Part shown: piece by piece, positions 15,701 to 23,742 of the stretch
Layout of the letters: every line of letters starts with the position of its first letter
Numbering within the stretch: the stretch's first letter is position 1
DNA from: Arenimonas metalli CF5-1
GTDB taxonomy: Bacteria; Pseudomonadota; Gammaproteobacteria; Xanthomonadales; Xanthomonadaceae
Assembly (NCBI RefSeq): GCF_000747155.1
Contig: NZ_AVCK01000044.1
Span: 61,940-125,939 of the forward strand
DNA: 64,000 nucleotides
Direction: 5' to 3'
The notes under the pieces: model-generated
Databases searched by the model: none
Seen by the model: only the letters and a program-made list of their open reading frames with translations
Told to the model about the DNA's origin: nothing
Position numbers and translations under genes: made by a program

Positions 15701-16280
15701 GGACAAGGCCTACGCCGGCCGCTACGTCGCCCTGGTGGACAAGGTGCGCCAGGCCGAGGCGCGCAAGGCCGATGGCTCGACCGCGCTGACCGCGGCGGTG
15801 GCCCGCTACTACTTCAAGCTCATGGCCTACAAGGACGAGTACGAAGTGGCGCGGCTGTACACCTCGGGTGATTTCCAGAAGCGCATCGCCCAGCAGTTCG
15901 ACGGCGACTACAAGCTGCACTTCAACCTGGCGCCGCCGATGTTCTCCAAGCGCGATGCCGACGGCCACCTGGTGAAGCAGGAATACGGCCCGTGGATCTT
16001 CACGGCCTTCAAGCTGATCAAGAAGCTGAAGTTCCTGCGCGGCGGGGCCTTCGACGTGTTCGGCAAGACCGAGGAGCGCCGGATGGAGCGCCAGCTGATC
16101 ACCGACTACGCCAACACGGTCGAGGAACTGCTGGGCAAGCTCGACGCCGGCAACGTGGACCTCGCCACCGAGATCGCCTCGGTGCCGGAGCACATCCGCG
16201 GCTTCGGCCACGTCAAGGAAGCCCACTTCGCCAAGGCCAAGGCCCGCGAAGCCGACCTCCTCGCCCGCTGGCGCGCCTGA
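12783..16280 (+). CDS. indolepyruvate ferredoxin oxidoreductase, fused alpha/beta/ferredoxin form
   Basis: This 1165-residue enzyme oxidatively decarboxylates aryl-pyruvates (from aromatic amino-acid transamination) to acyl-CoA, using thiamine diphosphate and iron-sulfur clusters. The order is: alpha/TPP-enzyme N-terminal region (SGYRGSPLGG), TPP-binding part (YCSGCPHN, then GGEGVTW), a cysteine-rich insert (CEGCGDCGVKSNC and a following Cys pair), and a C-terminal gamma/beta domain with a Rossmann-type GVGGTGVVTIGALLG. This single-chain layout is known in proteobacteria, whereas archaeal IorA and IorB are separate. ATG 12783 fits the family N-terminus better than the frame extension to 12690. 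It is the first core gene right of the accessory region. Confidence 0.88.
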   Translation: MSVPTLPTERPLDREYTLEHKYTREEGRIYLSGVQALVRLPLMQQMRDRAAGINTAGFISGYRGSPLGGFDLELWKARKHLKSSGIEFTPGLNEDLGATMVWGSQQTNLFQGAKYDGVFSMWYGKGPGVDRCGDVFKHGNAAGTSRLGGVLALAADDHACRSSTLPHGSEGEFESAMMPVLNPAGVQDILDMGLLGWAMSRYTGRWIGFKTIAETVESSASVNVNPHQLDIILPGDFELPPGGLNIRWPDPPLDQEMRLHQYAVKAAQAFARANHIDKVVVDSPKARLGIVTTGKSYLDVLQALEYLGIDRKVAEDIGIRVYKVGMTWPLEPLGIREFARGLEDIIVVEEKRSFVERQMKEYMYNWEHRPSIVGKYDELENWVLPSTNELTPARIARVIASRVQRFFRSEQMDSRLQWISAKEKELAAPRANFPRVPHYCSGCPHNSSTVVPEGSRALGGIGCHYMVTWMDRKTDTFTHMGGEGVTWSGQAPFTDEKHVFQNLGDGTYFHSGSLAIRQSIAAKVNITYKILYNDAVAMTGGQPVDGTLTVPDIAHQVRSEGVKTIVVLSDDIEKWSDKSIFPSGVEFYDRAELDAQQKRLREVPGTTVLIFDQTCAAEKRRRRKRGKMVDPAKRIAINSLVCEGCGDCGVKSNCVSVLPKETEYGRKREIDQSNCNKDFSCVKGFCPSFVTVKGGGLRKRKGTGNKDLLANLPAPTIRGDLEQPWNILITGVGGTGVVTIGALLGMAAHLENKGASVLDQTGLAQKGGAVTTHVRIAKTPADIHAVRIAAGEADLVLGCDMVVVNDYWALSKIRADRTEVVINDYQAMPGPFTRQPDMQFPAAGIVEAIRTALGGREPLQVAATEIATALMGDAIATNLFMLGVAWQRGLVPISFEAIERAIELNGAAIEMNKTAFAWGRLSAINPQAVLEAAGLVEAPAEANAMADSLDDETISQSLDELIERRVKFLTDYQDKAYAGRYVALVDKVRQAEARKADGSTALTAAVARYYFKLMAYKDEYEVARLYTSGDFQKRIAQQFDGDYKLHFNLAPPMFSKRDADGHLVKQEYGPWIFTAFKLIKKLKFLRGGAFDVFGKTEERRMERQLITDYANTVEELLGKLDAGNVDLATEIASVPEHIRGFGHVKEAHFAKAKAREADLLARWRA

Positions 16281-16292
16281 GCAAGACAAAAC

Positions 16293-16371
16293 GCGGTACC
16301 GGGTTCATTTTCTTTCTCGTTGAGACACCGTCTCAGCGAAAAAGAAAATGAACCCGGTACCGCTTTTTTTT
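16293..16371. repeat. long hairpin repeat, copy A, also terminator
   Basis: Arms of 34 bases (16293-16326 and 16330-16363) differ at only two positions and are separated by a 3-base loop. The outer half reads GCGGTACCGGGTTCATTTTC. Eight T residues follow on the plus strand, so it should terminate the oxidoreductase transcript; the convergent gene at 16370 ends inside the T-run. Two more copies occur at 18316 and 19254. Confidence 0.85.
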
Positions 16372-16909
16372 ACCAGGGGAGTTGGAGGGAGCGCCAGGTC
16401 AGCAGGCTGAGCAGCGCGGCCGCGAGGGCGAAGCGGGCGGCCAGCAGCGGGAAGCCGGCGGGGCCGGCGAGGGCCACGCCCGCCGCGACGACCAGGAACA
16501 GCGCCAGCAGCACAACGGTGTGCACGCCGGCCGTGCACAGGTGCAGCAGCATTTCCCGGCGCCGGTCCGCGGGATCGGGCGGCCCGGGCGGCGGCGGCGG
16601 CGAGGCCGTGATCTTCCGGAGGACGCCCGGCAGGCCGACGATGGCCAGCACGGTGCCGGCCGTCATTCGAAATACATAGGCGGCGCCCACGGCACCGGCG
16701 AAGGCGAGCGCCGAGGCCACGCCGGCATACAGCCCGATCGTCCCGCTGCCGTCGTCGGCCACGCGCGCGGCCCAGGCGCCGCCAGCCACGCTCAGCAGCC
16801 CCTGCAGGGTGAAAACCGCGATGGTGACCAGGTAGCGGCGCTGGCTGGCGGCCGATTGCGCGCGGCGTCGGGCGTCGGCGGCCGGGTCAATGGGGGCGGG
16901 TTCGGTCAT
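16370..16909 (-). CDS. hypothetical membrane protein
   Basis: A 179-residue protein with about four hydrophobic segments: residues about 27-50, 60-85, 125-150 and 150-172. A cytoplasmic-looking proline run lies between the second and third. No known motif. ATG 16909 has GAGG upstream, and the gene follows the 16917 gene by 7 bases, so it belongs to the EAL operon. Function unknown. Confidence 0.7.
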   Translation of the reverse strand: MTEPAPIDPAADARRRAQSAASQRRYLVTIAVFTLQGLLSVAGGAWAARVADDGSGTIGLYAGVASALAFAGAVGAAYVFRMTAGTVLAIVGLPGVLRKITASPPPPPGPPDPADRRREMLLHLCTAGVHTVVLLALFLVVAAGVALAGPAGFPLLAARFALAAALLSLLTWRSLQLPW

Positions 16910-16916
16910 GCGGACC

Positions 16917-17447
16917 TCAGGAGAATTCGGGATGGGTGCGGGGCACGTTGCCCCAGGCGCGGTGCACCGCCAGCATCAGCAGCGTGGCCTGCGGAACCGT
17001 CAGGCCGGGCGCCTGCAGGGTGACGCCTTCGCGCCAGGTGCCGGTGATCGCCATCGTGCCTAGCTCGGCGCCGGCGCGGTGCAGGCGGATGTCGCCGGCG
17101 AGCAGGCCGCGGGCCGTGACCTCGATCGCGGCGGTGTCGCCGGGCGTGCGGAACTCGATCCAGTCGCGTCGCCCGAACAGCGACCAGTGGCGGCGCGCAC
17201 GCGCCAGCTCGGTCTCGCCATCGCGCAGCGCGTAGGTGCGGTCCGGGCGCAACCGGCCTATGAAGCGTGCCAGGTAGCTGGTGCCGCGCTCGGCGTCCTC
17301 GTTCACCAGCCAGTAGCGGCGCGTGCCGATGTGCAGGGAATCGGCGTGGATCTGTTCGTGGCGGATCTCGCCGACCGCGGCGTCACCGACATGCACGCGA
17401 TAGCGGGTGACGACGTCGTCGGCGCAGCGCAGCGCGTAGTGCGTCAC
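16917..17447 (-). CDS. hypothetical protein coupled to EAL gene
   Basis: A 176-residue protein beginning at GTG 17447, whose start overlaps the EAL stop (GTGA). The sequence is rich in predicted beta-strands (for example RYRVHVGDAAVGEIRHEQI) with a WSLFGRRDWIEF stretch near residue 88. There is no signal peptide or membrane segment. I do not recognise the fold; a LURP-like beta-barrel is possible but unproven. Tight coupling suggests it acts with the phosphodiesterase. Confidence 0.65.
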   Translation of the reverse strand: MTHYALRCADDVVTRYRVHVGDAAVGEIRHEQIHADSLHIGTRRYWLVNEDAERGTSYLARFIGRLRPDRTYALRDGETELARARRHWSLFGRRDWIEFRTPGDTAAIEVTARGLLAGDIRLHRAGAELGTMAITGTWREGVTLQAPGLTVPQATLLMLAVHRAWGNVPRTHPEFS

Positions 17448-18238
17448 GCGGCGCCCAGCGCGTCCCAGGTTTCCGGGACGATCACGGGCAGCGCTTCCAG
17501 GGCCGGCCGCGCGAACAGGTAGCCCTGGAAGCGGGTGATGCCCATGTCGCGCAGCACGCGGTATTCCGCCGCGGTCTCGACACCCTCGGCCAGCACTTCG
17601 CAGCCCAGCGAGCGGCAGGTGGCGACGATGCCGCTGGTGATCGAGCGGCGCACGCGGTCCTGGTCCAGGCCGCGGATCAGGGCCATGTCGAGCTTGACCA
17701 GGTCCGGCTGGAACTCGGCCAGCAGGTTCAGGCCGGCGTAGCCCGCGCCGAAATCGTCGATGGCGGTGAGGAAGCCGCGGCCCTGGTAGTCCTTGATGAT
17801 GCGCACCACGTGCGGCACATCGCGGATCTTCTCGGACTCGGTGACTTCGAAGATAAGCTGGCGCGGGTCGAAGCCGCAGCGCTCGGCGGCCGCCAGCGTC
17901 AGGCGGATGCAGGTGGCGGGTTCGTACACCGCGTTGGGCGCGAAGTTGATGGACAGGCGCGTGACCATGCCCAGGCGCGCGGCGGTGTCGATGGCCAGCA
18001 CGCGGCAGGTCTGGTCGAAGCGGTAGAGCTTGTCGGGCGGCACCCGGGCGATCACGTCGGCGGCGGTTTCGCCGTGTTCGCCGCGCACCAGCGCCTCGTA
18101 GGCCCAGATGCTGCGCGTGTCGACGTCGACGATCGGCTGGAAGGCCATGCGCACGTTGAAGTCGAGCGTCTCGTCGCCCCGGCAGTTCACGCACGGGTGC
18201 GGGCTGCTGACATCGCCGAAGAATTGCTTGAGGTACAT
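17444..18238 (-). CDS. EAL-domain c-di-GMP phosphodiesterase
   Basis: The 264-residue protein is almost only an EAL domain. Visible catalytic elements are YEALVRG (Glu48), a ten-residue metal/loop motif DDFGAGYAGL, a following Lys-Leu-Asp, and EGVET. All suggest an active enzyme that hydrolyses c-di-GMP to pGpG. An unusual N-terminal C-x2-C (Cys16, Cys19) precedes the domain and could bind a metal or sense redox. It heads a three-gene minus-strand operon and lies downstream of repeat copy B. Confidence 0.87.
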   Translation of the reverse strand: MYLKQFFGDVSSPHPCVNCRGDETLDFNVRMAFQPIVDVDTRSIWAYEALVRGEHGETAADVIARVPPDKLYRFDQTCRVLAIDTAARLGMVTRLSINFAPNAVYEPATCIRLTLAAAERCGFDPRQLIFEVTESEKIRDVPHVVRIIKDYQGRGFLTAIDDFGAGYAGLNLLAEFQPDLVKLDMALIRGLDQDRVRRSITSGIVATCRSLGCEVLAEGVETAAEYRVLRDMGITRFQGYLFARPALEALPVIVPETWDALGAA

Positions 18239-18315
18239 CCGGTTCCCCCGCCGGCCCCACCCGGGCCGCGCGCTCCGGGAATTCTAGACCAGCCGGCCGG
18301 CCCGCGATGCGAACT

Positions 18316-18384
18316 CCGTACCGGGTTCATTTTCTTTCTCCCTGGGACCCTGTCTCAAGGAGGAGGAAAATGAACCCGGTACGG
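18316..18384. repeat. long hairpin repeat, copy B
   Basis: Arms of 33 bases (18316-18348 and 18352-18384) with a 3-base loop and a few mismatches. The outer half, CCGTACCGGGTTCATTTTC, is shared with copies A and C, while the bases nearest the loop have diverged. It separates the OmpA-family gene from the EAL operon. Only CTTTTG follows on the plus strand, so termination is less certain than for copy A. Confidence 0.8.
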
Positions 18385-18400
18385 CTTTTGGCTCAGGGCA

Positions 18401-18441
18401 AATCAACCTGGTTCATTTGATTCAAATGAACCTGGTTTATT
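18401..18441. repeat. imperfect palindrome downstream of the OmpA-family gene
   Basis: Twenty-base arms around T18421 pair with two mismatches; the inner 11 bases are perfect (GGTTCATTTGA / TCAAATGAACC). The GGTTCATTT core resembles the long hairpin repeat 16 bases away. It lies 5 bases after the lipoprotein stop and probably acts as its terminator stem. Confidence 0.6.
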
Positions 18442-18445
18442 TGGG

Positions 18446-19138
18446 TCAGGAGCGGATGGGGACGAGGGTGATTTCGACGCGGCGGTTCTCGGCGCGGCCG
18501 GCTTCCGTGCTGTTGCTGGCCACCGGGTGGTTGGCGCCGGCACCGGTGATGATCAGGCGCTCGCCGTTGATGCCGCGGCTGGTCAGGTAGTTGCCGACGG
18601 CCTGGGCGCGCTGCTCCGAGAGCTTCTGGTTGTAGGCGGCGGAGCCCACGCTGTCGGTATGGCCGGCCACCTCGACGATGGTCTGGTCGAATTCCTTCAG
18701 CGTGTCGGCGACGCGGTTGAGCACGGTGTACGAGCCCGGGCGCAGCGCATAGCTGTCGAAGCCGAACGTGATCGCCTCGGGCATGTCGAGCGTGATGTTG
18801 TCGCCGTCGCGCACGACCTCCACGCCGGTGCCGGCCATGCGCTCGCGCAGGGCGCGCTCCTGGTTGTCCTGGTAGCGGCCGATGGCGCCGCCGGCCAGGC
18901 CGCCGACGCCCGCGCCCACGAGGGCGCGCTGGCGGCGTTCGGTGGCATCGTCGCCGCTGAGCAGGCCGGCCACGGCGCCGGCCACGGCGCCGATGATGGC
19001 GCCCTTCTGGGTGCGGTTCATGCCTTCTTCCTCGCCCTGCGGGGGCGGCGCGGACGAATAGCCGCCGGTGCTGGCGCAGGCGCCCAGCAGCGCAGTGAGC
19101 AGGGTGGCGGACAGCACGGTCTTGATCTGGGTTTTCAT
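18446..19138 (-). CDS. OmpA-family outer-membrane lipoprotein
   Basis: A 230-residue lipoprotein. The signal peptide ends in the lipobox LLGAC (Cys21). Residues about 45-90 hold glycine-zipper repeats (GAIIGAVAGAVAGLL and similar). The C-terminal OmpA peptidoglycan-binding domain shows FGFDSYAL, VAGHTDSVGS and the NRRVEI ending. The architecture matches the YiaD-type group that tethers the outer membrane to peptidoglycan. It stands alone, flanked on both sides by hairpin repeats. Confidence 0.88.
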   Translation of the reverse strand: MKTQIKTVLSATLLTALLGACASTGGYSSAPPPQGEEEGMNRTQKGAIIGAVAGAVAGLLSGDDATERRQRALVGAGVGGLAGGAIGRYQDNQERALRERMAGTGVEVVRDGDNITLDMPEAITFGFDSYALRPGSYTVLNRVADTLKEFDQTIVEVAGHTDSVGSAAYNQKLSEQRAQAVGNYLTSRGINGERLIITGAGANHPVASNSTEAGRAENRRVEITLVPIRS

Positions 19139-19253
19139 GGCGAACCTCTGTGGGGGGATTTACCAAATGGCCCGACAGGGATACTCCGTTGTGGCGCCAA
19201 TAGCCAACTTGCGCGTTGGTGCCGTTCAGCTACCCGAACCTTCGCTGACGGAA

Positions 19254-19324
19254 GCGGTACCGGGTTCATTTTCTTCCTCGCTGAGACTCAGTCTCACTGA
19301 GAAAGAAAATGAACCCGGTACCGC
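19254..19324. repeat. long hairpin repeat, copy C
   Basis: Arms of 34 bases (19254-19287 and 19291-19324) with a 3-base loop, very close to copy A in the outer arms. It begins right after the stop of the minus-strand gene at 19328, where AAGC on one side and CTTTT on the other suit two-way termination. Confidence 0.85.
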
Positions 19325-19327
19325 TTT

Positions 19328-19903
19328 TCAGACCGAGGCGGCCTGGTTCTTGAGGATCAGCTCGGCCAGCCAGGGCTCGCCCTGTTCCATCAGCTCCAGC
19401 GGCGTCTGCTGCCAGCCGGTGAGGACCATGGCCTCGGCGATCGAGAACTCCAGCTGCTGCTTGGTGAACTTGCGCTGGCCCGCGATCACCGCTTCGAGCA
19501 CCGCCCGACCGGGCATCGGCGCCTCCATCTCGGCGCTCTTGGCGGCGGCGGCCGCGCCCGGGTCGGCGCCGCCGTGGTTGGCCAGCCATTCGATGCGGCG
19601 CAGGGCGTCGCTCTGGGCGTCCTTGCTTGCGTCGACCTGGGGCACCGCCGCGGCGAGGGCCTTCTGGAGCGTGTTGAGCTGGCCGGCGACCTTCATGCGC
19701 TGCAGGTTGGCGGCGTCGCGCGCGTGCTCGGCGTCCTCGACGTCCTGGCGCAGGCGCTCGAGCTGCGCGGCCGGCGGTGCATTCGCGGCCAGGGCCTGCA
19801 GCGCGGCGTCGAGCCGGGCCAGCCAGTCGGCGCGCTCGGGCAGGGCCGGGGCGGCCTCGATGCGGGTTCGGAGGTCTTGCAGCTGGGCGCGGGGGTCGCT
19901 CAT
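19328..19903 (-). CDS. hypothetical coiled-coil-like protein
   Basis: A 191-residue cytoplasmic protein. Residues 1-95 are almost entirely helical and heptad-like, rich in Ala, Leu and Arg (for example LERLRQDVEDAEHARDAANL). The C-terminal half contains RKFTKQQLEFSIAEAMVLTG. There is no recognised domain. It ends against repeat copy C and follows folE in the same direction. Confidence 0.65.
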   Translation of the reverse strand: MSDPRAQLQDLRTRIEAAPALPERADWLARLDAALQALAANAPPAAQLERLRQDVEDAEHARDAANLQRMKVAGQLNTLQKALAAAVPQVDASKDAQSDALRRIEWLANHGGADPGAAAAAKSAEMEAPMPGRAVLEAVIAGQRKFTKQQLEFSIAEAMVLTGWQQTPLELMEQGEPWLAELILKNQAASV

Positions 19904-19948
19904 GCGGCGATTATAGGCATCGGACGTGTTACCGCCACCTTGCCGCCC

Positions 19949-20530
19949 TCAGCGGCCCGGGCCGACCTCGATGAAGCGCAGGAACTCGGCCCGGGTGCGG
20001 GCATCGTCGCGGAAATCGCCCAGCATCTTCGAGGTCACCATGCTCACGCCGCGCTTGTGGATGCCGCGCGTGGTCATGCACTCGTGCGCGCCCACCACCA
20101 CCACGCCGACGCCGCGCGGCTGCAGCACTTCCTCGATGCAGCGGGCGATCTGCGCGGTCATCTTCTCCTGCACCTGGAAGCGGCGGGCGTAGGCCTCGAC
20201 CACGCGCGCCAGCTTGCTGATGCCCACCACCTTGCCGCGCGGCAGGTAGCCGATGTGGGCCTTGCCGATGATCGGCGCCATGTGGTGCTCGCAGTGCGAC
20301 TCGAACTCGATGTCGCGCAGCACGATCATCTCGTCGTAGCCGGCCACTTCCTCGAAGGTGCGCTCGAGGTACCCGCGCGGGTCCTCGCCGTAGCCGCTGA
20401 ACCAGTCGCCGTAGGCATCCACCACGCGGCGCGGGGTGTCGAGCAGGCCTTCTCGCGAGGGATCCTCGCCGGCCCAGCGCAGCAGGGTGCGCACGGCGGC
20501 TTCGGCTTCTTCCTTGCTGGGCTTGTCCAT
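19949..20530 (-). CDS. folE: GTP cyclohydrolase I
   Basis: Converts GTP to 7,8-dihydroneopterin triphosphate, the first step of tetrahydrofolate/pterin synthesis. The 193-residue length is normal. Zinc and active-site motifs are visible: [40 protein letters not shown] and [10 protein letters not shown]. Pterin made here could also supply the cofactor of the PhhA hydroxylase at 34058. Confidence 0.96.
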   Translation of the reverse strand: MDKPSKEEAEAAVRTLLRWAGEDPSREGLLDTPRRVVDAYGDWFSGYGEDPRGYLERTFEEVAGYDEMIVLRDIEFESHCEHHMAPIIGKAHIGYLPRGKVVGISKLARVVEAYARRFQVQEKMTAQIARCIEEVLQPRGVGVVVVGAHECMTTRGIHKRGVSMVTSKMLGDFRDDARTRAEFLRFIEVGPGR

Positions 20531-20599
20531 GCGCTTCCTCCGGTCAGGTCCCCATCCTACGCCCGCCCCCCATGACGACGGGGTCTAAGAACGGGGTCT

Positions 20600-21847
20600 T
20601 TAACCGCGTGCTTTGGTGACTTGCCAGGCGAGGAGGCCGGCGGTGGTGACCATCGCGGCGGCGAGCAGGAAGGTGGCGCCGGCCAGCGGACCCTGCACCT
20701 TGTTGGCGGCCACGAAGGCGAGGGTCTGGGTGAACAGCGTGGGGCCGAGGATGCCGGCGATCGAGTTCAGGCTGCCGATGGCGCCCTGCAGGCGGCCCTG
20801 TTCCTCCGGGCCCACGCGCGCGGTCATCAGCGACTGCGCGGCCGGGCCGGCGATCGCCCACAGCGCCGCGACCGGCATCGCCGCCCAGAACCAGTAGCCG
20901 TTCGGCGCCAGCGCGTACAGCACGAAGCCCAGGCCACCCATCGCCGCGCCCAGCAGCACCGTGCGGCGGTCGCCGAGGCGGCGGGTGATCGGGCCGATCA
21001 GGCCGCCCTGGACGATCACGCTCAGCACGCCGACCAGCAGCAGGGCCCAACCGATCATGCGCAGGCCGTCGGGACCGTTCCAGCCGAAGCGGTAGTCGGC
21101 GTACAGCACGAAGGTCATCGGGTAGACCAGGTGCGCCAGCGCCATCAGGAAGCTGACGCCGGCCAGGCCGAACAGCTCCGGGTGGCCGCGCAGCAGCTTG
21201 ATGGCGCCCAGCGGGTTCGCGCGCCGCCAGTCGAAGGCCGAGCGGCGTTCGCGCGGCAGCGACTCGGGCAGCACGAAATAGCCGTAGCAGAAGTTCGCGC
21301 CGCACAGCGCCGCCGCCACGTAGAACGGCAGGTGCAGGTCGATCGCGCCCAGCCACGCGCCCACCACCGGCGCCAGCGTGAAGCCGAGGCCGAAGGCCAT
21401 GCCCAGCCGCCCGAAGGCCGCCGCGCGGTTGGCCGGCGCGGTGACGTCGGCGATGTAGGCATTGGCCGTGCTGAAGCTGGCCGAGGTGACGCCGCCCAGC
21501 AGGCGCGCGATGAACAGGATCGGCAGCGTGTTGGCCAGCGCCATGATCAGGAAATCGAGCGCCAGGCCGGCATTCGAGATCAGGATCACCGGCCGCCGCC
21601 CGAAGCGATCCGACAGCGCGCCCTGCACCGGCGAGGCGAAGAACTGCATCAGCATGAAGCCGGTCGCGAACAGGCCGTGCCACACCGTGCCGGTGGCGAT
21701 CTCGCCGCCGGTGACCTGCTTGAGCAAGGCCGGCAGCACCGGGATGACGACGCCGAAGGCCAGCACGTCCACCAGCACGGTGATGAAGATGAAGGCGAGC
21801 GCGGCGCGACGGCCGGGCGGCGCGGCGACGGGGGCGGGTGCGTCCAA
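20600..21847 (-). CDS. MFS transporter, TetA-like
   Basis: A 415-residue 12-helix major facilitator protein. The loop 2-3 motif is SDRFGRRPVIL, and the early helices read FIFITVLVDVLAFGVVIPVLP, close to the tetracycline/multidrug TCR group of drug:H+ antiporters. The helix 5 motif region (GLGFTLAPVVGAWLG) is also typical. Substrate is unknown; no TetR-type regulator is adjacent, so tetracycline efflux should not be assumed. Confidence 0.85.
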   Translation of the reverse strand: MDAPAPVAAPPGRRAALAFIFITVLVDVLAFGVVIPVLPALLKQVTGGEIATGTVWHGLFATGFMLMQFFASPVQGALSDRFGRRPVILISNAGLALDFLIMALANTLPILFIARLLGGVTSASFSTANAYIADVTAPANRAAAFGRLGMAFGLGFTLAPVVGAWLGAIDLHLPFYVAAALCGANFCYGYFVLPESLPRERRSAFDWRRANPLGAIKLLRGHPELFGLAGVSFLMALAHLVYPMTFVLYADYRFGWNGPDGLRMIGWALLLVGVLSVIVQGGLIGPITRRLGDRRTVLLGAAMGGLGFVLYALAPNGYWFWAAMPVAALWAIAGPAAQSLMTARVGPEEQGRLQGAIGSLNSIAGILGPTLFTQTLAFVAANKVQGPLAGATFLLAAAMVTTAGLLAWQVTKARG

Positions 21848-21897
21848 GCGGGAGGGTCCGGGTGGGAGGCGCGCAGTCTAGCCGAACGCCGCGCCGG

Positions 21898-22485
21898 CTA
21901 AGGCGTGACCCAGGCCGACTGCCAGCCGTCCGCCGTGCGGTCGAAACGGGCGCGGACGTGGCCCTGCGCCGACAGCGACAGCCAGTCCAGCGACTGCACC
22001 TGCAGGCGGGCCACGGCGAAGTTGGCGCGCGCGAAGTCCAGCGCCGCGGCGTCCAGCGGCGGCGCGCCCAGGCCGGGCGGCCCGCCTTCGCCCGGCTCAC
22101 CCACGAGGCTCCCCGGCGCGTTCAGCCCGGCGTAGTTCTGCCGCGACGACCGCCGGCTGGCGGCCCAGGCCGCCTCGGCGCCGGCGTCGTCGTGGTGCAG
22201 CACCACCGTGCCGGCCAACCGCACCTGTTCGCCGTGCCCGAAGAAGCACCAGGCCACGCGCGGGTCGGAGGCCAGCTGCAGGACCTTGGGGCTGCGGCGA
22301 TCGGTGTGGAAGGCGACGGTGCCGCCGGCCGGATCCACCGCGCGCAGCACCGCGTAGCGCGCCTGCGGCCCGTCCGGCGACGCGGTGGCCAGCACGCCCT
22401 GGTGGAAGGGATCGCCGCCGCTGCGGGCGCCGGCCAGCAGGCGCGCCCAGGCGTGGGTCCAGACCGCGTCGAGGGAATCGAACAT
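21898..22485 (-). CDS. pyridoxamine 5'-phosphate oxidase-family FMN protein
   Basis: A 195-residue protein of the split-barrel FMN fold, closest to the Alr4036-type group. Markers are RYAVLRAVD near residue 45, AFHTDRRSPKVLQLASDP and AWCFFGH, then a C-terminal SLDWLSLSAQGHVRARF. It is distinct from classical PdxH, so the substrate is uncertain. It is followed by the MFS gene about 50 bases downstream. Confidence 0.78.
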   Translation of the reverse strand: MFDSLDAVWTHAWARLLAGARSGGDPFHQGVLATASPDGPQARYAVLRAVDPAGGTVAFHTDRRSPKVLQLASDPRVAWCFFGHGEQVRLAGTVVLHHDDAGAEAAWAASRRSSRQNYAGLNAPGSLVGEPGEGGPPGLGAPPLDAAALDFARANFAVARLQVQSLDWLSLSAQGHVRARFDRTADGWQSAWVTP

Positions 22486-22530
22486 GCGGCGATTAACGCA
22501 GCGCCGCCGTGTCGGGGGCGCGAACGGCGG

Positions 22531-23703
22531 TCATTCGACCCGGCAGAACACGGCCTTGAGGTAGCGGCTTTCCTTCACGTGCGCCATGAACGGATGGTCG
22601 GCGCCGGCACCGGCCACCTTCAGCACCTGCACCGTGCGGCCGGCGTAGAACGCGGCGCGACGGATCATGTCCAGGAACTCTTCCTCGCTGACCAGGCCGG
22701 TGCAGGAGCAGGTCAGCAGCACGCCGCCCGGCTTGATCACCTGCATGGCGAGCTTGTTCATGTCGTTGTACTTCTTCAGCGCCGCGATCACCTGGTCGCG
22801 GTCACGGGTGAGCTTGGCCGGGTCGAGGATGACCACGTCGAACAGCTCGCCGCGCTGGTGCGCATCGCGCAGGTAGTGGAACAGGTCGGCCTGGACGAAC
22901 TTCACCTTGGCGTCGTTCAGGCGCGCGTTCTTCTCGGCGACCTCGAGGATTTCCTCGTCCAGGTCGATGCCGATCACTTCGTCGGCGCCGCCGCGGGCCT
23001 TGGCGTAGATGGCGAAACCGCCGGAATTGCAGCAGATGTCGAGCACGCGCTTGCCGGCGGTGAAGCGGGTGAGGAACTCGCGGTTGTCGCGCTGGTCGGC
23101 GAAGAAGCCGGTCTTGTGGCCGCTGCCGGGGCTGGCCCGGAACTTGAGGCCGTGCTCGGTGATGACGCTGGGCTCGGGCGCCGGCGGCGAGCGGAAGTCG
23201 AAGCTCTCCTGCTTCTGCACGTGCTCTTCCGAGAAGCTGTAGAAGCGGCAGCCCGGGAACTCGGTGCGCAGCGCGCTGTAGATCCACTCCCGGTAGCGGA
23301 ACGGGCCGGCCGAGAAGAACTCGACCACGAGCAGATCGCCGTAGCGGTCTACGACCAGGCCGGAGATGCCGTCGCCTTCGGAGTGCACCACGCGCCAGGC
23401 GTCGGTGGTTTCGTCGAGCCTGAGCAGGTCGCGGCGCAGCGCCACCGCGGCGCGGATCTTCGCGGCGAACCAGGCCTCGTCGATTTCCTCGTTTCGGTCT
23501 TCGGTCAGCACCCGCAGCGCGATGCGCGAATGGCCGTTGTAGAAACCGCGCCCCACCCACTTGCCGGTGTTGTCGACGATGTCCACGAGGCTGCCCGGCT
23601 TGGGCTTGGCCACGGGTTTTTCCACCATCTTCTGGAAGATCCAGGGATGGTTGGAGCGGCGCTCGATCTTGAGCTGGATGACGGGCAGGGCGGCGTTGTT
23701 CAT
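22531..23703 (-). CDS. rlmI: 23S rRNA (cytosine1962-C5)-methyltransferase RlmI-like
   Basis: The 390-residue protein has an N-terminal PUA domain (residues about 10-75, HPWIFQKMV at the start), a central strand-rich segment, and a class I SAM methyltransferase domain: VLDICCNSGGFAIYA, then IGIDLD, then the DPAKLTRDRDQV motif IV and SCSCTGLVS. The Cys in the last motif is the expected catalytic one. Length and layout match RlmI, which methylates C1962 of 23S rRNA. Confidence 0.88.
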   Translation of the reverse strand: MNNAALPVIQLKIERRSNHPWIFQKMVEKPVAKPKPGSLVDIVDNTGKWVGRGFYNGHSRIALRVLTEDRNEEIDEAWFAAKIRAAVALRRDLLRLDETTDAWRVVHSEGDGISGLVVDRYGDLLVVEFFSAGPFRYREWIYSALRTEFPGCRFYSFSEEHVQKQESFDFRSPPAPEPSVITEHGLKFRASPGSGHKTGFFADQRDNREFLTRFTAGKRVLDICCNSGGFAIYAKARGGADEVIGIDLDEEILEVAEKNARLNDAKVKFVQADLFHYLRDAHQRGELFDVVILDPAKLTRDRDQVIAALKKYNDMNKLAMQVIKPGGVLLTCSCTGLVSEEEFLDMIRRAAFYAGRTVQVLKVAGAGADHPFMAHVKESRYLKAVFCRVE

Positions 23704-23742
23704 GCGCGAATGATACCGGGGCCGGCCCGGGGGCGCTTCCCG

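Noticed and set aside
16305..19589. Several short frames ending in a GTGFIFFL-type peptide, which might suggest a protein family
   Set aside because: The shared peptide is simply the translation of the long hairpin repeat in intergenic DNA.
20578..20599. Direct repeat ACGGGGTCT at 20578 and 20591
   Set aside because: Only two 9-bp copies, no hairpin, no clear role at the folE/MFS junction.
20600..21847. Tetracycline resistance gene
   Set aside because: The protein is TetA-like in fold only; no TetR partner and no evidence for substrate, and it sits in core DNA.
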